Shown here piece after piece: positions 1 to 13,089 of a DNA stretch of 64,000 nucleotides. A model generated the notes under the pieces. It did not search any database and was not told the DNA's origin. It saw nothing but the letters and a program-made list of their open reading frames with translations. The first letter of the stretch is position 1; each line of letters begins with the position of its first letter. Location: the NCBI GenBank assembly GCA_039881145.1, contig JAYKKI010000095.1, positions 124,001 through 188,000 of the forward strand, read 5' to 3'. This stretch comes from Druceiella hillmani. Its lineage: Eukaryota; Arthropoda; Insecta; Lepidoptera; Hepialidae. Position numbers and translations under genes: made by a program.

Positions 1-230
1 GCACATTTTTTCTTCCCATTCACAAATACAAACACATGGAAGCGCACGCATGTAAGCACGAACGCGCGTAAGCACTCCCGCACGCAAGCACGCACCCACG
101 CGCGTAAGGACGCAGGTGCGCGGCCCCGCATGGCACAGACACACATGCATGTGGGCCAGCAGAGGCGTAGGTACGCACGCGCGTATACAGGTACACGCGC
201 ACGTACGCAAACATACACATACACGACTAG
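1..230. repeat. CG/CA-rich low-complexity tract
   Basis: Alternating purine-pyrimidine sequence with many ACGC, GCGC, CACG and ACAC words. It is much richer in CpG than the rest of the window. It reads open on both strands, but the translations are Ala/Cys/Arg/Thr-rich low complexity without any domain, so no gene is called. It looks like a degenerate CA/CG simple repeat that may continue to the left of the window. Confidence 0.7.
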
Positions 231-728
231 ATTTATTTTTCGAGAGATATTCTTAGCTTTAATAACATCACTTTTCCCTTTATGCGTATGTACTTGTTTT
301 TTAAACGTACCTACGTACTAACATTCTTCACTCATGGCTTGTTCATTACTTTGTATAAGTGCCATGTGATCAGCATATTTATACCCAATCACTTAAACTA
401 TTAAAGCACTAAATTAATAAAAGAAATTATAAAAAAAACATGCTAAACAAATTCGACAAAAGTAATATAAATTTAAATGTATTTTATTAAATTACGCTAG
501 TGGACAGTGCATATTACATTTAAAAAGTAAGAGAGACTCGTGGAAGAAATCATGAAAAATATAATTTTCCGTTACGGAAAATTCAATAATAATATTTGGC
601 GCGTTATGTGTTTACGTTCATTTTCAAAACAGAAAAATAAATAATTTGTTTAAAAAAATAACAGACCAATTTTTTTCCAAAAACGCATTTTCACCCATAA
701 ATTCATATTTATACATATATATAAATGC

Positions 729-729
<1 letters not shown>

Positions 730-759
<30 letters not shown>
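730..759. repeat. (TA)n microsatellite
   Basis: About 15 uninterrupted TA units. Confidence 0.95.
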
Positions 760-762
<3 letters not shown>

Positions 763-1302
763 AAAGATAAAAAATAGAAATATTTAGACGGATTAGTAAG
801 TATAAGTATATCTTATCCGTTATAGCTACAGGAAAACCGTCTTGGGAGACTGTCCATGAACTTTGAAAATATTTCGATTCATATTCACAGATTATGAAAA
901 ATATTACAGTCAACTTTTTTGGCTTTCAATAAAGCTTCTATTTTTATAAAGATCAAAATTTGTATGGGACTAACTGAGCTAAGAGTACTAGAAATATTAG
1001 AAATCACAAAAAACTGTTACCACACATTTCATAAAGACATATCAATACATGACAATAATCAGTCATTTTAGGTAACTACAGAAAAGGAAGGGAAGAAATT
1101 GACAGAGAATTATGTTTTTCAAGATAAGACCACAACAAAAAGAAAAGAAAGGAAAAGAAAAAAATATTCATGATAGTATATCATTCAATTGATGTTGGAT
1201 GCATTGATTAGCCTTTTTACGCAATGAGCAAGTAGTGATAGAAATTCTACACGGATTTATTCGATTCAATTCGTTTTGAGTGCATCTGTCAATTCTGTCA
1301 TT

Positions 1303-1341
1303 CAGATTTACCGAAAGCCGTAAAGGCTTTTGGTAAATCTG
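1303..1341. repeat. 17-bp hairpin
   Basis: CAGATTTACCGAAAGCC at 1303-1319 is followed by GTAAA and then its reverse complement at 1325-1341. There is one difference, which a G-T pair would tolerate. No poly-T follows, and no gene lies nearby. Confidence 0.75.
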
Positions 1342-2885
1342 AGAGGATTTTCTCTAGACATCTATTGGATACACCATTCTTTGAAAATTTGGTTTCATCA
1401 GACCTTAAAGTATAATTTAAAAAATTATTATATTATCCTATATTTCTCTAATTCATCTGTAAAAAGAAGATGCGGTTGATATATCCTACATGTAATGCTT
1501 AAACTATGTATTTCTTCCCTACTTTTTATACTTGTGTCTGGGAAATACTCAATTTGTTTGCTATTTCTACGGAATCTTTGTCAAGAAAAGTTTCTACAAA
1601 TGTCAAAACCGTATATTTCGGTCAAGAACATGTGGTTCCACCTTTTTCTTAAAGAAGCGATATTCTTCAAAATTCTTTGAATTGTTTATAAAATACCTTT
1701 AGTTGGTTCTATTCGCTAAATATATTTGACCCTATACCACTCTATAATAGCTGAATGGTTTTTATCATTTAAGAAATAAGTTTTACCAAGAATATAAATT
1801 CTAAATTTGATAAAATTTTGATTTAAAATCGTATTCAACGCAATAATTCTACAGAGCATACTCCATAGTAAAAAAAAGCTGTTCCAAGTTGAAAAAAAGG
1901 TATTTCAAAATAATTATAAGTAATAATTACAGTGATTAATATCATTGCCACTTCTGACATTTCTAGAAACTTTATCTCAGTTGATCCCATAGACTCTTTT
2001 GAACCATATGTAAAACAGGGTCATATTAAAAGAAAAAGTTTTGCGAAAATGCCCTTCGTCCCCCCATTTTTCCAAATTCCATTAAATATACCCAAAATTA
2101 ATTACCAGTGATCATTTAAAGTTATATATTTATATTTATATTATATGTGTTTACTGTTGGACATTGACATAAGCAAAAGACAAAACGTTAATACCAGCTT
2201 AAATATTTCAATTACAAACTAATACAAAACTGCAAAATGCAACTTTGGACAATGGATAATTAAAAAACAGATAATTAAAAAAAACATACGGATAATTAAA
2301 AAAACTTTCTACTTAAAACATGAAATATTATAGTTGTCGTAGCCATATATTGACGAAATTATTAAATTAGTTACAAAATATATAGCAATGAAAAAAAAAT
2401 TTCATTAGGTAAAGAAAATAAAAGTGGAATGAATCATAAATGTCATTTTTCACCTGAAGTGCAACAAATCGAAAGGCTATTTCTTTGACAATCAACCCCT
2501 TTGTATTAAATATTCGGACAGACAAATTAAGAATATATCACATTGAGTTTTGTAAATAAATACTTCAGGGGTTTTAACGTAAATATTTCATAAAGTATTG
2601 TAGCAAAACATTAGTTTTTTCCTACCTACGTCCCGACAATTAACAAGCGCCGAGCTTTTAGGAAATTACAATTTGGCGATTTACCTTGGATATTTCGGTT
2701 AGATTATTACCGTGGTTTTGAATATACATAAATATATTTAAATTGCAGAATTAGCATATCTGTACAGTTATAGTCGAAATAAAAAAAAACTTAAAAGTCC
2801 CCTTCAAAGAATTAACGCACACAGCTTATTTTTATTTATAAGCAGTATTATACAGGTGTTAGTAGTAATAAATATTACCATTTCA

Positions 2886-2887
<2 letters not shown>

Positions 2888-2971
<84 letters not shown>

Positions 2972-2990
2972 TATATATATATAATATATA
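2888..2990. repeat. Compound (TA)n-(CA)n-(TA)n microsatellite
   Basis: A TA array, then about ten CA units at 2920-2938, then a second TA array with small interruptions. The antisense reading frames through it are simple Tyr-Ile / Cys-Val repeats. Confidence 0.95.
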
Positions 2991-3273
2991 ATTGTGTAAA
3001 ATTTGTAGAAATATTGAAATAAATCGTGTATTTTTCCAAAATAAAAAGCCAATAACAAGTACCAAATAAAGTCTTTAATGTTATCTGAAAATGATAAAAA
3101 GTAATTTTTCGCATAATATGCACATTTGTAGCTAAAATTAAATACAAGTCGATGTTATGAAATACTTTCTTCGATATCTCTAACATCAGAAAATATATGA
3201 TATAAAGCTACGTCATTAGATAGATCAACGAAAGAGGAATACTAATAATTTTATTTCGCGGACGTACTAATGA

Positions 3274-3276
<3 letters not shown>

Positions 3277-3339
<63 letters not shown>

Positions 3340-3340
3340 T

Positions 3341-3405
<65 letters not shown>

Positions 3406-3407
3406 AG
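3277..3407. repeat. Long (TA)n microsatellite
   Basis: About 130 bp of TA dinucleotides with a few TG or TT interruptions. It directly abuts the dispersed repeat at 3413-3670. Confidence 0.95.
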
Positions 3408-3412
3408 TACCA

Positions 3413-3670
3413 TAGATAAATAAAGATCTTTTTGAGGCAAACCAAATGACACTTTTTTTGAATTGTGATTGGCATCAAGCATGCGGGTGTGATTATACTT
3501 GTAATTGTTCGGCTAATATCACAAACGAGACGGAAATATCGCTATTCACTTTTGAGACAAACAGATCGTTAGTGACATTGTCTCCACATCTTAAAATTTG
3601 ACTGAATTGTAAAGATTCTGAAACTTACTTTATCTTAACGTTCTGTATTCAGCTATAGTGAATGAGACAT
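3413..3670 (-). repeat. Dispersed ~250-bp repeat, copy 1, (TA)n on both sides
   Basis: The segment is the reverse complement of 12766-13010 over almost its full length. Shared blocks include TTTTTGAGGCAAACCAAATG, CACTTTTGAG-ACAAACAGATCG and AGTGACATTGTCTCCACATC, with scattered substitutions and small indels. No reading frame is conserved, so it is a non-coding repeat, perhaps a MITE. (TA)n lies at both edges here, and at one edge of the other copy. Confidence 0.85.
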
Positions 3671-3677
3671 ATATATA

Positions 3678-3713
<36 letters not shown>

Positions 3714-3715
3714 TC

Positions 3716-3771
<56 letters not shown>

Positions 3772-3772
3772 G
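3664..3772. repeat. (TA)n arrays with a GAGACATA...TATGTCTC palindrome
   Basis: AATGAGACATATATAT at 3660-3676 is mirrored by ATATATATGTCTCATT at 3703-3719, with a TA array between them. A second, longer TA array follows at 3720-3770. The palindrome begins at the end of the neighbouring dispersed repeat, so it may be that repeat's terminus duplicated in inverse orientation. Confidence 0.8.
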
Positions 3773-3779
3773 CATATAT

Positions 3780-6700
3780 ATTTCACTTTTCTTCTGCTAA
3801 AACGTTAGTGTTTTCACAAAATGTTTACTGAAAATAAGTTTTATTTCCATATCAAATAAACCTTTATAATTGTCATTCATCAAGTGCCTAAAGATACGAG
3901 TCATTCAACCCCAGAATAATTATGCAGAATAATTTATGATTTGTGCAATAAACAGATAATAATGAAAAAAATCTATGTTTATCAAATGTAAATCGTAAAA
4001 AACTCAGAAAATAGGTGCTCAGAAAATAGGTGCTCATACGTACTCAGAAAAGCTTATTAGAGTGGCGATTCCAATATCGATTTAAAAGGACAGAGATTTG
4101 ATAAAACTTGATATTTAAACTATTTGAGAACGTTAAGTTTTTTCCCAGAAAGAAACAATTTCTATGAAATAATGAACACCTTTTTAACAGTATTAAAATA
4201 CATTTTGTAGACGCTTGGCTCTATTTTTTACAAACATAACGATTCAAAGAAAAATAGTATTACATAGAAAGACAAAACAAGTCTATTTTCATATATTAAC
4301 ATAAGGAACTATTTATTTTAAAAAGTAAGTAAAATGAAAACAGGATTTGCTACTTTCCTTTTAAAAGACTGTGTCTCTTGTTCTCCTGAAGTATGTCGTC
4401 GCCATTCTTTACGATAATATATTAATGTGCTGAGAACTTGTTTGCAATTGATATTAAAATAAAATCTTCAATAAAAGTACAAGGTAAAACGAAAAGCTTT
4501 GTTGAAACACAAAGCCAGTTTACCTTTGCTGGTCTGGACGGGACTGCTTGCTGGATTTTGTGCGAGCGTTTTCACGACCGACCAACAATGCGTATTTAAA
4601 CCCATTTTATTTAACATGTTCTGTTTTATTTAACAATGAAAAATTATTTTGTTTTATTATCTAAGATAAATAAGAGTTAAAAAATTCAAATATGAACCGA
4701 AAATATAAGAAAAGTTCTTTATTATATTTACATGAATCGTAATATATTGAAAAATAAGATACTGTGTACATTATTTTTGCAGTAGGGGGAGGAATAAGCA
4801 GTTTTAACGTAATATTTACTTTAAAATTTATCTAACAGGAAGGATATAAATGTTAAGTCTAACTTGATAATTAAATAGTATAAACCATGTCAATAGAAAT
4901 TAATATGATTTATATACATAAGAATAATCAAGCACCACATAATTACTACAATCATTAGTATACTAAAACTAGTAGCATGTATCGAAGCTTTAACTATTTT
5001 GAAAACTTGGAGAATAAATTTCCTAACTCTACTTTTTTCAGGAGTAGAAAATATTGCCAATATTAAAGTAATATGCGACTTATTGACCGCCAATTTTATC
5101 AGCTGTATTAAAACTGAGTTCTACTACTATAAACGATTTAGGAAATTTTATCTATAAAGTGATCTTGCCACATTCCGTATCTAGAAGCAAGAAAGGAATT
5201 TGAGTATGTGAAAGAGTCTTACTAAATACATAAAGACGAAAGAATTTCGCCTTGAGAAAGACTATAAGCCCTTGTATAATTAAATATTTATAGGGTTTTT
5301 TGAAGTATGAACCGAGAAAAAGTTTTAGTTTTAGAGGAGGGGGTATATTTATAATATGCCTGTTTTCAGCAAGGTATAATTTTTTTTCTCTCCTAGAAGT
5401 CTTTATGGGCAATCAAGTCGTGACTCTTGTTTTGTAGAAAAAGGAAATAATATTTCCTATTTTCAAAGTTCTACACTCAAAGTTGATCTATATTAATTGT
5501 CATGTCTAATTGACCAATGACGATTTCTGTCTTTAATAACAGTTTCTGTGAATGTATAATATGGCTAAAAAGTAATGTGCGTTTAAATTTTTTTTTAAAG
5601 TTTAGCAAATTTTGCGACTACAATTTTATAAAGAGCGCGCGGCATTTTTTAATGTCGTTTATAGTTTGACTATTGATAAGTCAACTTTAAAAAAATATAG
5701 GCAATTTTAACGGTTTGGTTTATAATTTCGAACTATCGTGATCAATCTGTAGCAGATGTCATACGAAGCATGTGTCATAAAATAGCTTATAATGCTGTTT
5801 ATCGTCGTAAGAAACAAATACAAAAATAAGGGGATGACTATTCCAAAGTGGCAATTACAAGCTTTGGGACCGACCTATGGCCGACTCATCGATTTGGATA
5901 TAAAGAAAAAATTAAATCGCTAATTCTGTTTTAATATTCGAATGCTTTTACGGTACAATAGATAAACATGTACTCAAATTAATCAAAGTCTACAAGTGGA
6001 GTGTTTCGGTACTATATGAGTTCAACTATGATGAAGTGATCCTGCACTTACAGTCAATAGTTGCAATCATTTCCATATGCCGTATGAAACGAAATAATCT
6101 AATTTAGGAGACCTTGCTGGTCACCTTGTCATTCAATTAACCACTTTTTTTTTCTTTTAAATATAATATATTTTAATACAAAAAAAATTACACGTTGAAA
6201 ATTAATTAACAAAATTTTTAGCAAATATTAGTGAAAATTGTTATTTTTTTTAACTCTAATCTCAATGAAAACATTTACTGAATTCTCATAGAGAATATGT
6301 AAGAAGCGATCATAGTATTAACGAATATTGTTTCGTTCTTTTTATGAATATATACCTAAAACCCAGATTTGTGCTAAAACTCACGTAGCGCGTGTACGCC
6401 GATTCCTTACTTAGCAACAGACGAAGCTATCAAGAAAAGGATTTACCGGACGTATCTTATAATTCTTTCATCACGTACAGCATTGTATTGCCGTCCTTTG
6501 TCGTTTTGCGTCGGTCGAAAGAAAATTTCAGTACAAATATTCTTCAACACGTTTGTATAATACATATTTCAATGAATTTCTATTGTGCTTCTTTTGTGGA
6601 CTACTAGTGTTATGGTGATGGAATTTTTCATAAGCTTTTATGTAAAGGACTAGAGGAAGCAACTCTACCGATCGTTTGTCCTTCTCGTAACCTACATGTT

Positions 6701-8430
6701 GCGATTTTCCTTACGCAACATTTCTCAACTTATAAACTTACAAAAGTATATTGTTGGTTTCTATGAATTAAAGTTTTAATGCAATTTTCAAAAGAGAAAA
6801 GACGAATAAAATTTGGATTACTATATTATTTCGATATTCCAAATTATCTATACCATAAGTAAAATCACACTTTTGGAATATTTTAGTTTGATAGAAATTT
6901 TGAGTAGGTTCCAAGTGTTTTTATTTGATTGTTTGTATTATTAAAGTTTAATAATTTTTCAACAATTCAGTGCATTTTTTATTGGACTAATCCATTTTAT
7001 TTTCTACTTAGTCCAACTGATATTCTAAATATACTGCAGTTCCCCTAGGATATTTACGTTTTTCTATATTTACAACTGATTCTCTCGAAACCATGCGACG
7101 TAGAAAATTAAAATTGGCAAAAGTAATACATTTTATTAACCGTCATATTTCGTAGTAATTTTTTTTTATTCGAATAAATATAAAAGAGGAGTAAACGAAA
7201 GCTTAATTTTAGTTAATTTTACATTTCACATGGTTATAATTTTATTTTGACGAATATAATATTTCTTTATAATTCCAAATTATATATTTATCAAGATATT
7301 ACAGAAAATATCCATAAAATAGCATTTTTCCACCTGTTCCTGGAATTACTGAACCAAAAATTATGGAAAAATAGCGGCGGTAAAATCTGACTAGCAGATT
7401 ACAGAAAAACTACAAACATTATCCTAAACTTTTATCTCATACTTTTTTAAGTGAATACGACAGTTGGCACCATCAGGCAACATATTTATGTTAAACAAAA
7501 AAATAATTGTAAATAGTTGAACAGAAATACTATGTAATATTAAGGGTTTATAATTGCATAACTCATAGTACAAATTTTACACGTGCTTGGTAAATTTTTA
7601 TGCAAATACTTGTGCGTCTTATGAACGTATCTTTAACATAGTCACTAGCATTATATTGATACTCAAATTAATCACTTCCCATCCTATTGTATGTAGTTTC
7701 GATTTCATTACAGTTATTAGACTATTTACTTAATTTCACTTATTCGTCCCAATAAGTTATGTTAGCAGGTAAAATTAATTCTTCCATTATTTTTGTTACG
7801 GAACTTTTAATATTTGAAACTAAGTTCTACAGCCAAATAACATTTTCTAACTGTATATAATCCAAAAGATAGTCGAAATATGATTACAAGGTAAGATCCA
7901 TGAATGAGAGAAAAAATTCATGGCCCCTACAAAGCCGGTGTCACAATATATTAGATGAATATATTTATTATTCTATGACCAATCTTTTAATCACATATTA
8001 GTCTACTTTGGCTCTTAAGGTATTGGATCCTCAATTTTTATATTTCTTTTTGGTATTCAGTTCAATTATTCAGATTAAATCTATTCTAAATTGTACATTT
8101 CCATAGAACACGCAATAGGGACAGAGACAGAGGAAACAAGCGCTACATCAGCAGTAGAAAATGTTAGAGGAGTAAATTTTATCAGATGTGTTAAATTTGT
8201 ATTCCTCTTTCAGTTATCATATTTTTATACGTCGTGTTTTCATTTTTACAGGAAGAAATTAATGTGATAATATTGAATCTAATAGGCAAAAGAAGAGTAT
8301 ATAGTGATGATAATTTATTAGAACAGTTTTTATATGATTAAGCATAAGACATAATTCTCTTTCCAAATTCGTTATATCTTGCATACCTAAAAGAAAAAAA
8401 AGGGATTTCACTCAAATTTTACTCTCATTT
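3780..8430. other. AT-rich non-coding stretch, no gene seen
   Basis: No reading frame with recognisable domain content. A 15-bp tandem duplication (CTCAGAAAATAGGTG twice) lies at 4003-4032. A slightly GC-richer patch lies at 4530-4590. At 5740-5830 a short plus-strand frame looks protein-like (QSVADVIRSMCHKIAYNAVY), but I cannot place it in a family. Confidence 0.55.
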
Positions 8431-8454
8431 GCGATATGTGCGGTAGGAACTTTG

Positions 8455-8915
8455 ATTAATAAGGAAAACGGTAATGTCGGACGAAAATAGATATAAACCA
8501 AGACGCTATCGCTGGTGTAATATCTACCGGTGGTGATCTTGTTGTAATCTGGGACGCATAAATTTGTTTTAAAAACAGACACTTGTCCAAATGTAAAATA
8601 AAGAAATTAAAAACATGTCGTGGAAATTTGATTGAGGCTAGAAATTTCATAGGTATAAAGAAGCCCAGCCCTTATCAAAATAATCTTACCGCGGTGAGAG
8701 CAGTCAGAAACCGGATATGATGGACGAAGTATACGAAGAAGCAACAAAAGGGTTTATGAAAGAATTGTGAACCCATGAATAGTTCCTTGATGTGGAGGGA
8801 TATACAATACGATAAAATGATAGTCCACTTTGGTTAGAGCGTAGGCGGAAATCATCAAAAGCTTCTTGGTTCGCCAAAGAAACGTATAAATATGAATTGG
8901 GTGTCATTAGTTAAA
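8455..8915 (+). pseudogene. Possible decayed coding fragment, unidentified
   Basis: I do not recognise a family. One plus-strand frame reads unusually protein-like for this window, with segments such as AIAGVISTGGDLVVIWDA, GNLIEARNFIGIKKPSP and YQNNLTAVRAVRNR. It then meets stops, and the neighbouring frame continues with PDMMDEVYEEATKGFMKEL. The opposite strand is also open over 8456-8650 and 8704-8907, but it is hydrophobic and unremarkable. Composition is less AT-biased than the flanks. It could be an old processed pseudogene, a transposon remnant or chance. A translated search would settle it. Confidence 0.25.
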
Positions 8916-8929
8916 CACATTTTATACGG

Positions 8930-11900
8930 GAGTGATTTGAACTATGTGCCATCAAAAACACATGAAAAAAAACAATGAATGGAGTGCACTCAGAGAATTA
9001 GCAACACTTTTAAATATCGACTTCAAGGAGTGCGATTTATTCATAGATAGCGATTTTTTTTGTAGAAGTCACAACAGATGGCCAGTGTGCAGAAGTAATT
9101 GTAGAAATTAAGTGGCAATTATTAAGTTTCAGTTTGTTCCAAGACAAAGCTTTAAAACTAAAAAAATAAACTTCGAAAATATGATTGTGGTAAAATTTAT
9201 ATTAGTAAAAACATGTGTAATTTTATCAAATACAAGGTCAGCTTCTTATCACTTTCCACAATGTCTCTCGGTTTGCGGACTGAACCGGTATTAATAAATT
9301 GAAATATGAATTTATAGAGATGGATTACCAATTCTGAGAAATTAACATGGAATCTTATTTAGCAAAATATTATCAAAATTGTATGCTTTCCGAATTGGTG
9401 GATTTTTGACTAATAAGATCAATGTAATTAAGAGATTATTCATCACAAATTCGCACTAAAATTTTGAAAGTGAGAAATTAAAGATGATCAGAATAGAAGT
9501 TTTTCATGTCAGACCCCGACACTTATATAAATATTTCTTGTTACAATTTATTTTATTAAAGTGAAAAAAAACTAACAATGATTGCTTAGTTAACTAAAGT
9601 TACTAATAAATAAAAAGCGTTCATATTAATAAACAGACACATATAAAACTAAGTGTTCTGAAAATAAATTATGTATATAAATTTAATTTTATTGAGAGAA
9701 TTTCACGTCTCATCTGACAAATATGAGGAACTGATGCCAACTCTATTCGTTTTAGAGTTAGAGGGAAACGTGGTGTATTTAAAAAATAGTAACTTTCGCG
9801 ATTTTTAATAATTAATAATCTTTTTCTCGTTTTCTACTTGGCTTCACATATGTTTTCACGCATATCATGAAAAAGTTGGTTTCAGTCGTTTCTGGTTTCC
9901 TTGGGGCTCATGGTATGAAATATTTAAATTATTTTTAAAAAATTCTCCTGCAGTTATCCTGTCCCATTATCTTTTTTATTACTGGAAGTTGAAGATGATC
10001 AGCGCAATAACGAGCTTCTGTAGCCTTGGTAAAACTGCATGTGCAATATGAAATCATTGTACACATCCTTTCTGATTAGCTGGCGTGGTCAGTGGGTTGA
10101 AATCTGATTTAAAACTGGAATAGTATTAATATTATTATTGCTGTATCGACGTAATTTTATTAACACAGAATGAATAAAACTGAGTACCAAATAAATTTCA
10201 TATAAAACACGTATATTATTCCTTCGAACCAAAATAGCAGAAGAAGATGTGAAGAGGCTATCCATTAATTGCACAACAAGGAAGATCGCTATTGGTGATT
10301 TTACGACTGTAAATATCCATTTTCAAGCAAAGTGATGTTACAAATACGTTCATTAAGGATATTATTTTCACCATTTACTAAAATTGTATATATTAGCTAC
10401 CCCGAAATAGTGAACATAAGTTTAACATTCGTAGCAAAAATCAATCATTTGGAAATTAGACTCACTTTTTTTTATTTTGTATATTTTTTTATATTTTACA
10501 AATATTTCTTAAAAAGGTTACTTCAAAATAATAAAAAAAATATTGTTCTCTTTCATTTCTTCAAATCTATAGTTTTTTTCACACGTATCACAATTATGAA
10601 CAAACGATTTTCTTTATATTTTTTCTTTTGTTATTCAGGTCATAAATTTATATTAAATATTTTAGTTGAGCCTTTAAAAATAAGACGGAGCCTCACTTCT
10701 ATTTAGTTTGTTTAATATTCTCTAAAAAAAATCACTACAGAATAAAATATAAATGAAAACCACGCAACATTATAATTTATTTTTATTTGGCCATAGTGAA
10801 AACTGTATCCTACTTTTTTACGACCAAAATTTATTTTATGAATAAATTTAAAATCTACTTCACGAATACTTGGAGACGTACTATCTTTAGAGAGAGAAAA
10901 ATAAAGTCGAGACACGAAACACACGAAACACGTCAACGAAACACGTCTTGCTCGGTAACGACATCTCGAGCTAGAATAAATTTATACGAGTCACTGCTCG
11001 CTGCGGTTTTGTATCATAAGAATTATTCTACCTATAAACTGAATAAAATTTAAGTTGAGTTTTACGATTAATATTCCTTACCTTGGCGTGTGTATGTACT
11101 GATATATGGGTGTCTGAGAAATTCTTAAATATCTTGTGCGTAACTTGTGTAGAACGAAAAAAAGTAAATTGTATATATCTTTCGATACAAAGATTTTTTA
11201 TGTGTTGTTACTTGTGTTGTGTTGTTGCTATGATTAGTATATTCTACGAAAAATTGTCTCGAATATGCTAATAATTTTTAGTCAATAAATACTCTTTATC
11301 ATTATTTTCGTTTTCCTAAAATTGGTCTAAATTTTATTTCTTGAGGCAGGGCTATTGCTTTATGAACTACAGTATTTTTTTGGTTTAAAATTTTTTTCGA
11401 GATCTATATAAAAATCAAATTTTCAATCGATAACTCACCTTTAATAATTAGTTTTGCCTGTTCTTCTATAACGCTTCATAGCCGTTCATGTATAAAACCT
11501 TCTGTAAATGAAACACCGCCCTTACAATTTTTTAAAAATTTAAATTTTCTGTATCAATGTTAATACTCTGTATCTGATTAAAATTGTGACTCATTGGCCG
11601 ATAGACAGACACTGTCAGATGGACGGACAGAGACAGTTAATCAAAAATCACTTAGCATATAATTTTTTTGTTTCTAGCATTCCGGTACCTTACACTAAAA
11701 GATAAAACATTCTTTGTATCACTTTCTTTAAACGTAAATGCACCTAAAATGACAAGATCTATGTTCGAATATATAAACTGTACTTTGTATTTAAATTAAT
11801 GTAATTATCAGAAAATTCTCACAAAAAATTAACAGCATAATATTGCTTAAGTACAGAATTACAAAACCATTTATAATATCTTGAAATAAAAAAAAATCAT

Positions 11901-12760
11901 TAACATAACTTTTATATTAACATATGACAAACGAAACCGTTATGTAAGGATTCAAATATATCTCGAATATATATTTTCTCCGAAGATGATATTGTATTTT
12001 TAAATGTTCTTTAGTCAGCAAGCAAAGACATAAGGTGTGTACGTGTTTATTAGAGCTAGCTTGTGGTGTAACACGTGCGAAAACTCCTTTGTGGTTTTCG
12101 TTAGCTCAAAAATATTTTAAGCACAAAACATCTATTGAAACACGTGTCAATTATAAGAAATCTATTATCGCGTCTCTCAGAAATGGATAATATTCATGCT
12201 ATAATATGGCATTGAAAGAAAAAATATAAATATGATATACTCATTATATCCATCATAACCCTTGAAAATGGGTGATATGACAATTACGTCTGCAAAGAGC
12301 AACTGATGGCGTATTTAATTTTAAATTTTTTTCAGAAGTTCGGTAAAATAAGACATTTTTAATATTTTGATATGCATTTATGAACCTAGAAATTTTATAA
12401 AAATATATCTTAGTTTATGCATTAATACTTAAAGGAAAATGTTAGTAGAAAAGGAAAGCGTTCATAAATTTAAATCTAAGAAGTATATGTATTTTCTTTA
12501 AAGATAAGAACATAGAGAATAGGATAAGTTTTATTTTTAATATGTGTAAAAAATTTTTTTAAATCCAAAAAAAGGCAAGAAAATTCAAATCATTTTAATT
12601 TATAATTTAGAAAAATATTATATATATAAAAATTTGGTAGTTACCCTTCTTAAATAGGTTATTTTTTATAAAGTATCCTGTAAAAATATTTTTAATTTTA
12701 ATAATTAAAAACCCGCCATGAAAATAATAGCTACTAAATTTCACTTTGGGATAGAGTAGG
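8930..12760. other. AT-rich non-coding stretch, no gene seen
   Basis: The longest open frame in the window, 10332-10706 on the plus strand (124 codons), lies here. It is Phe/Ile/Tyr/Lys-rich without a domain, so I leave it out as a gene. A cluster of CGAAACAC words lies at 10910-10945. Nothing else structured was seen. Confidence 0.55.
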
Positions 12761-12765
12761 GATAT

Positions 12766-13010
12766 TTCCTGTGTCATTCACTATCTTAGAATACATTAAC
12801 GTTAAGGTAAAGTAAGTTTTAGAATCTTTACAATTCAATCAAATTTTAAGATGTGGAGACAATGTCACTAACGATCTGTTTGACTCAAAAGTGAATAGCG
12901 ATATTTCGGTCTCGTTTGTGATATTATCCGAACAATTACAAGTATACTCACACCAGCATGCTTGGTGCAAATTACAATTGTGTCATTTGGTTTGCCTCAA
13001 AAAGATCGTT
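12766..13010 (+). repeat. Dispersed ~250-bp repeat, copy 2
   Basis: Inverse partner of 3413-3670. Its right edge runs into a (TA)n array, as copy 1 does at the equivalent edge. Its left edge (near TGTGTCATTCACTATC) has no TA array. Copy 1 continues from the matching point into GAGACATATATA. Confidence 0.85.
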
Positions 13011-13016
13011 ATATAT

Positions 13017-13022
13017 ACATTA

Positions 13023-13087
<65 letters not shown>
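13017..13087. repeat. (TA)n microsatellite
   Basis: TA array with one TG interruption, abutting the dispersed repeat to its left. The overlapping plus-strand frame at 12891-13235 is an artefact of the repeat. Confidence 0.95.
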
Positions 13088-13088
<1 letters not shown>

Positions 13089-13089
13089 T

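Larger units (their letters stand above)
231..2887. other. AT-rich non-coding stretch, no gene seen
   Basis: No domain-bearing reading frame. It contains a (TA)n run at 730-759, a hairpin at 1303-1341, and three close copies of GGATAATTAAAAAA-like sequence around 2253-2303. Confidence 0.6.

Noticed and set aside
2804..3482. Four antisense open frames across the TA/CA arrays
   Set aside because: They are mostly translations of dinucleotide repeats (Tyr-Ile, Cys-Val), with no independent coding signal.
10332..10706. Longest open frame of the window, 124 codons, plus strand
   Set aside because: Phe/Ile/Tyr/Lys-rich with no domain, transmembrane pattern or related copy. This is expected by chance in AT-rich DNA.
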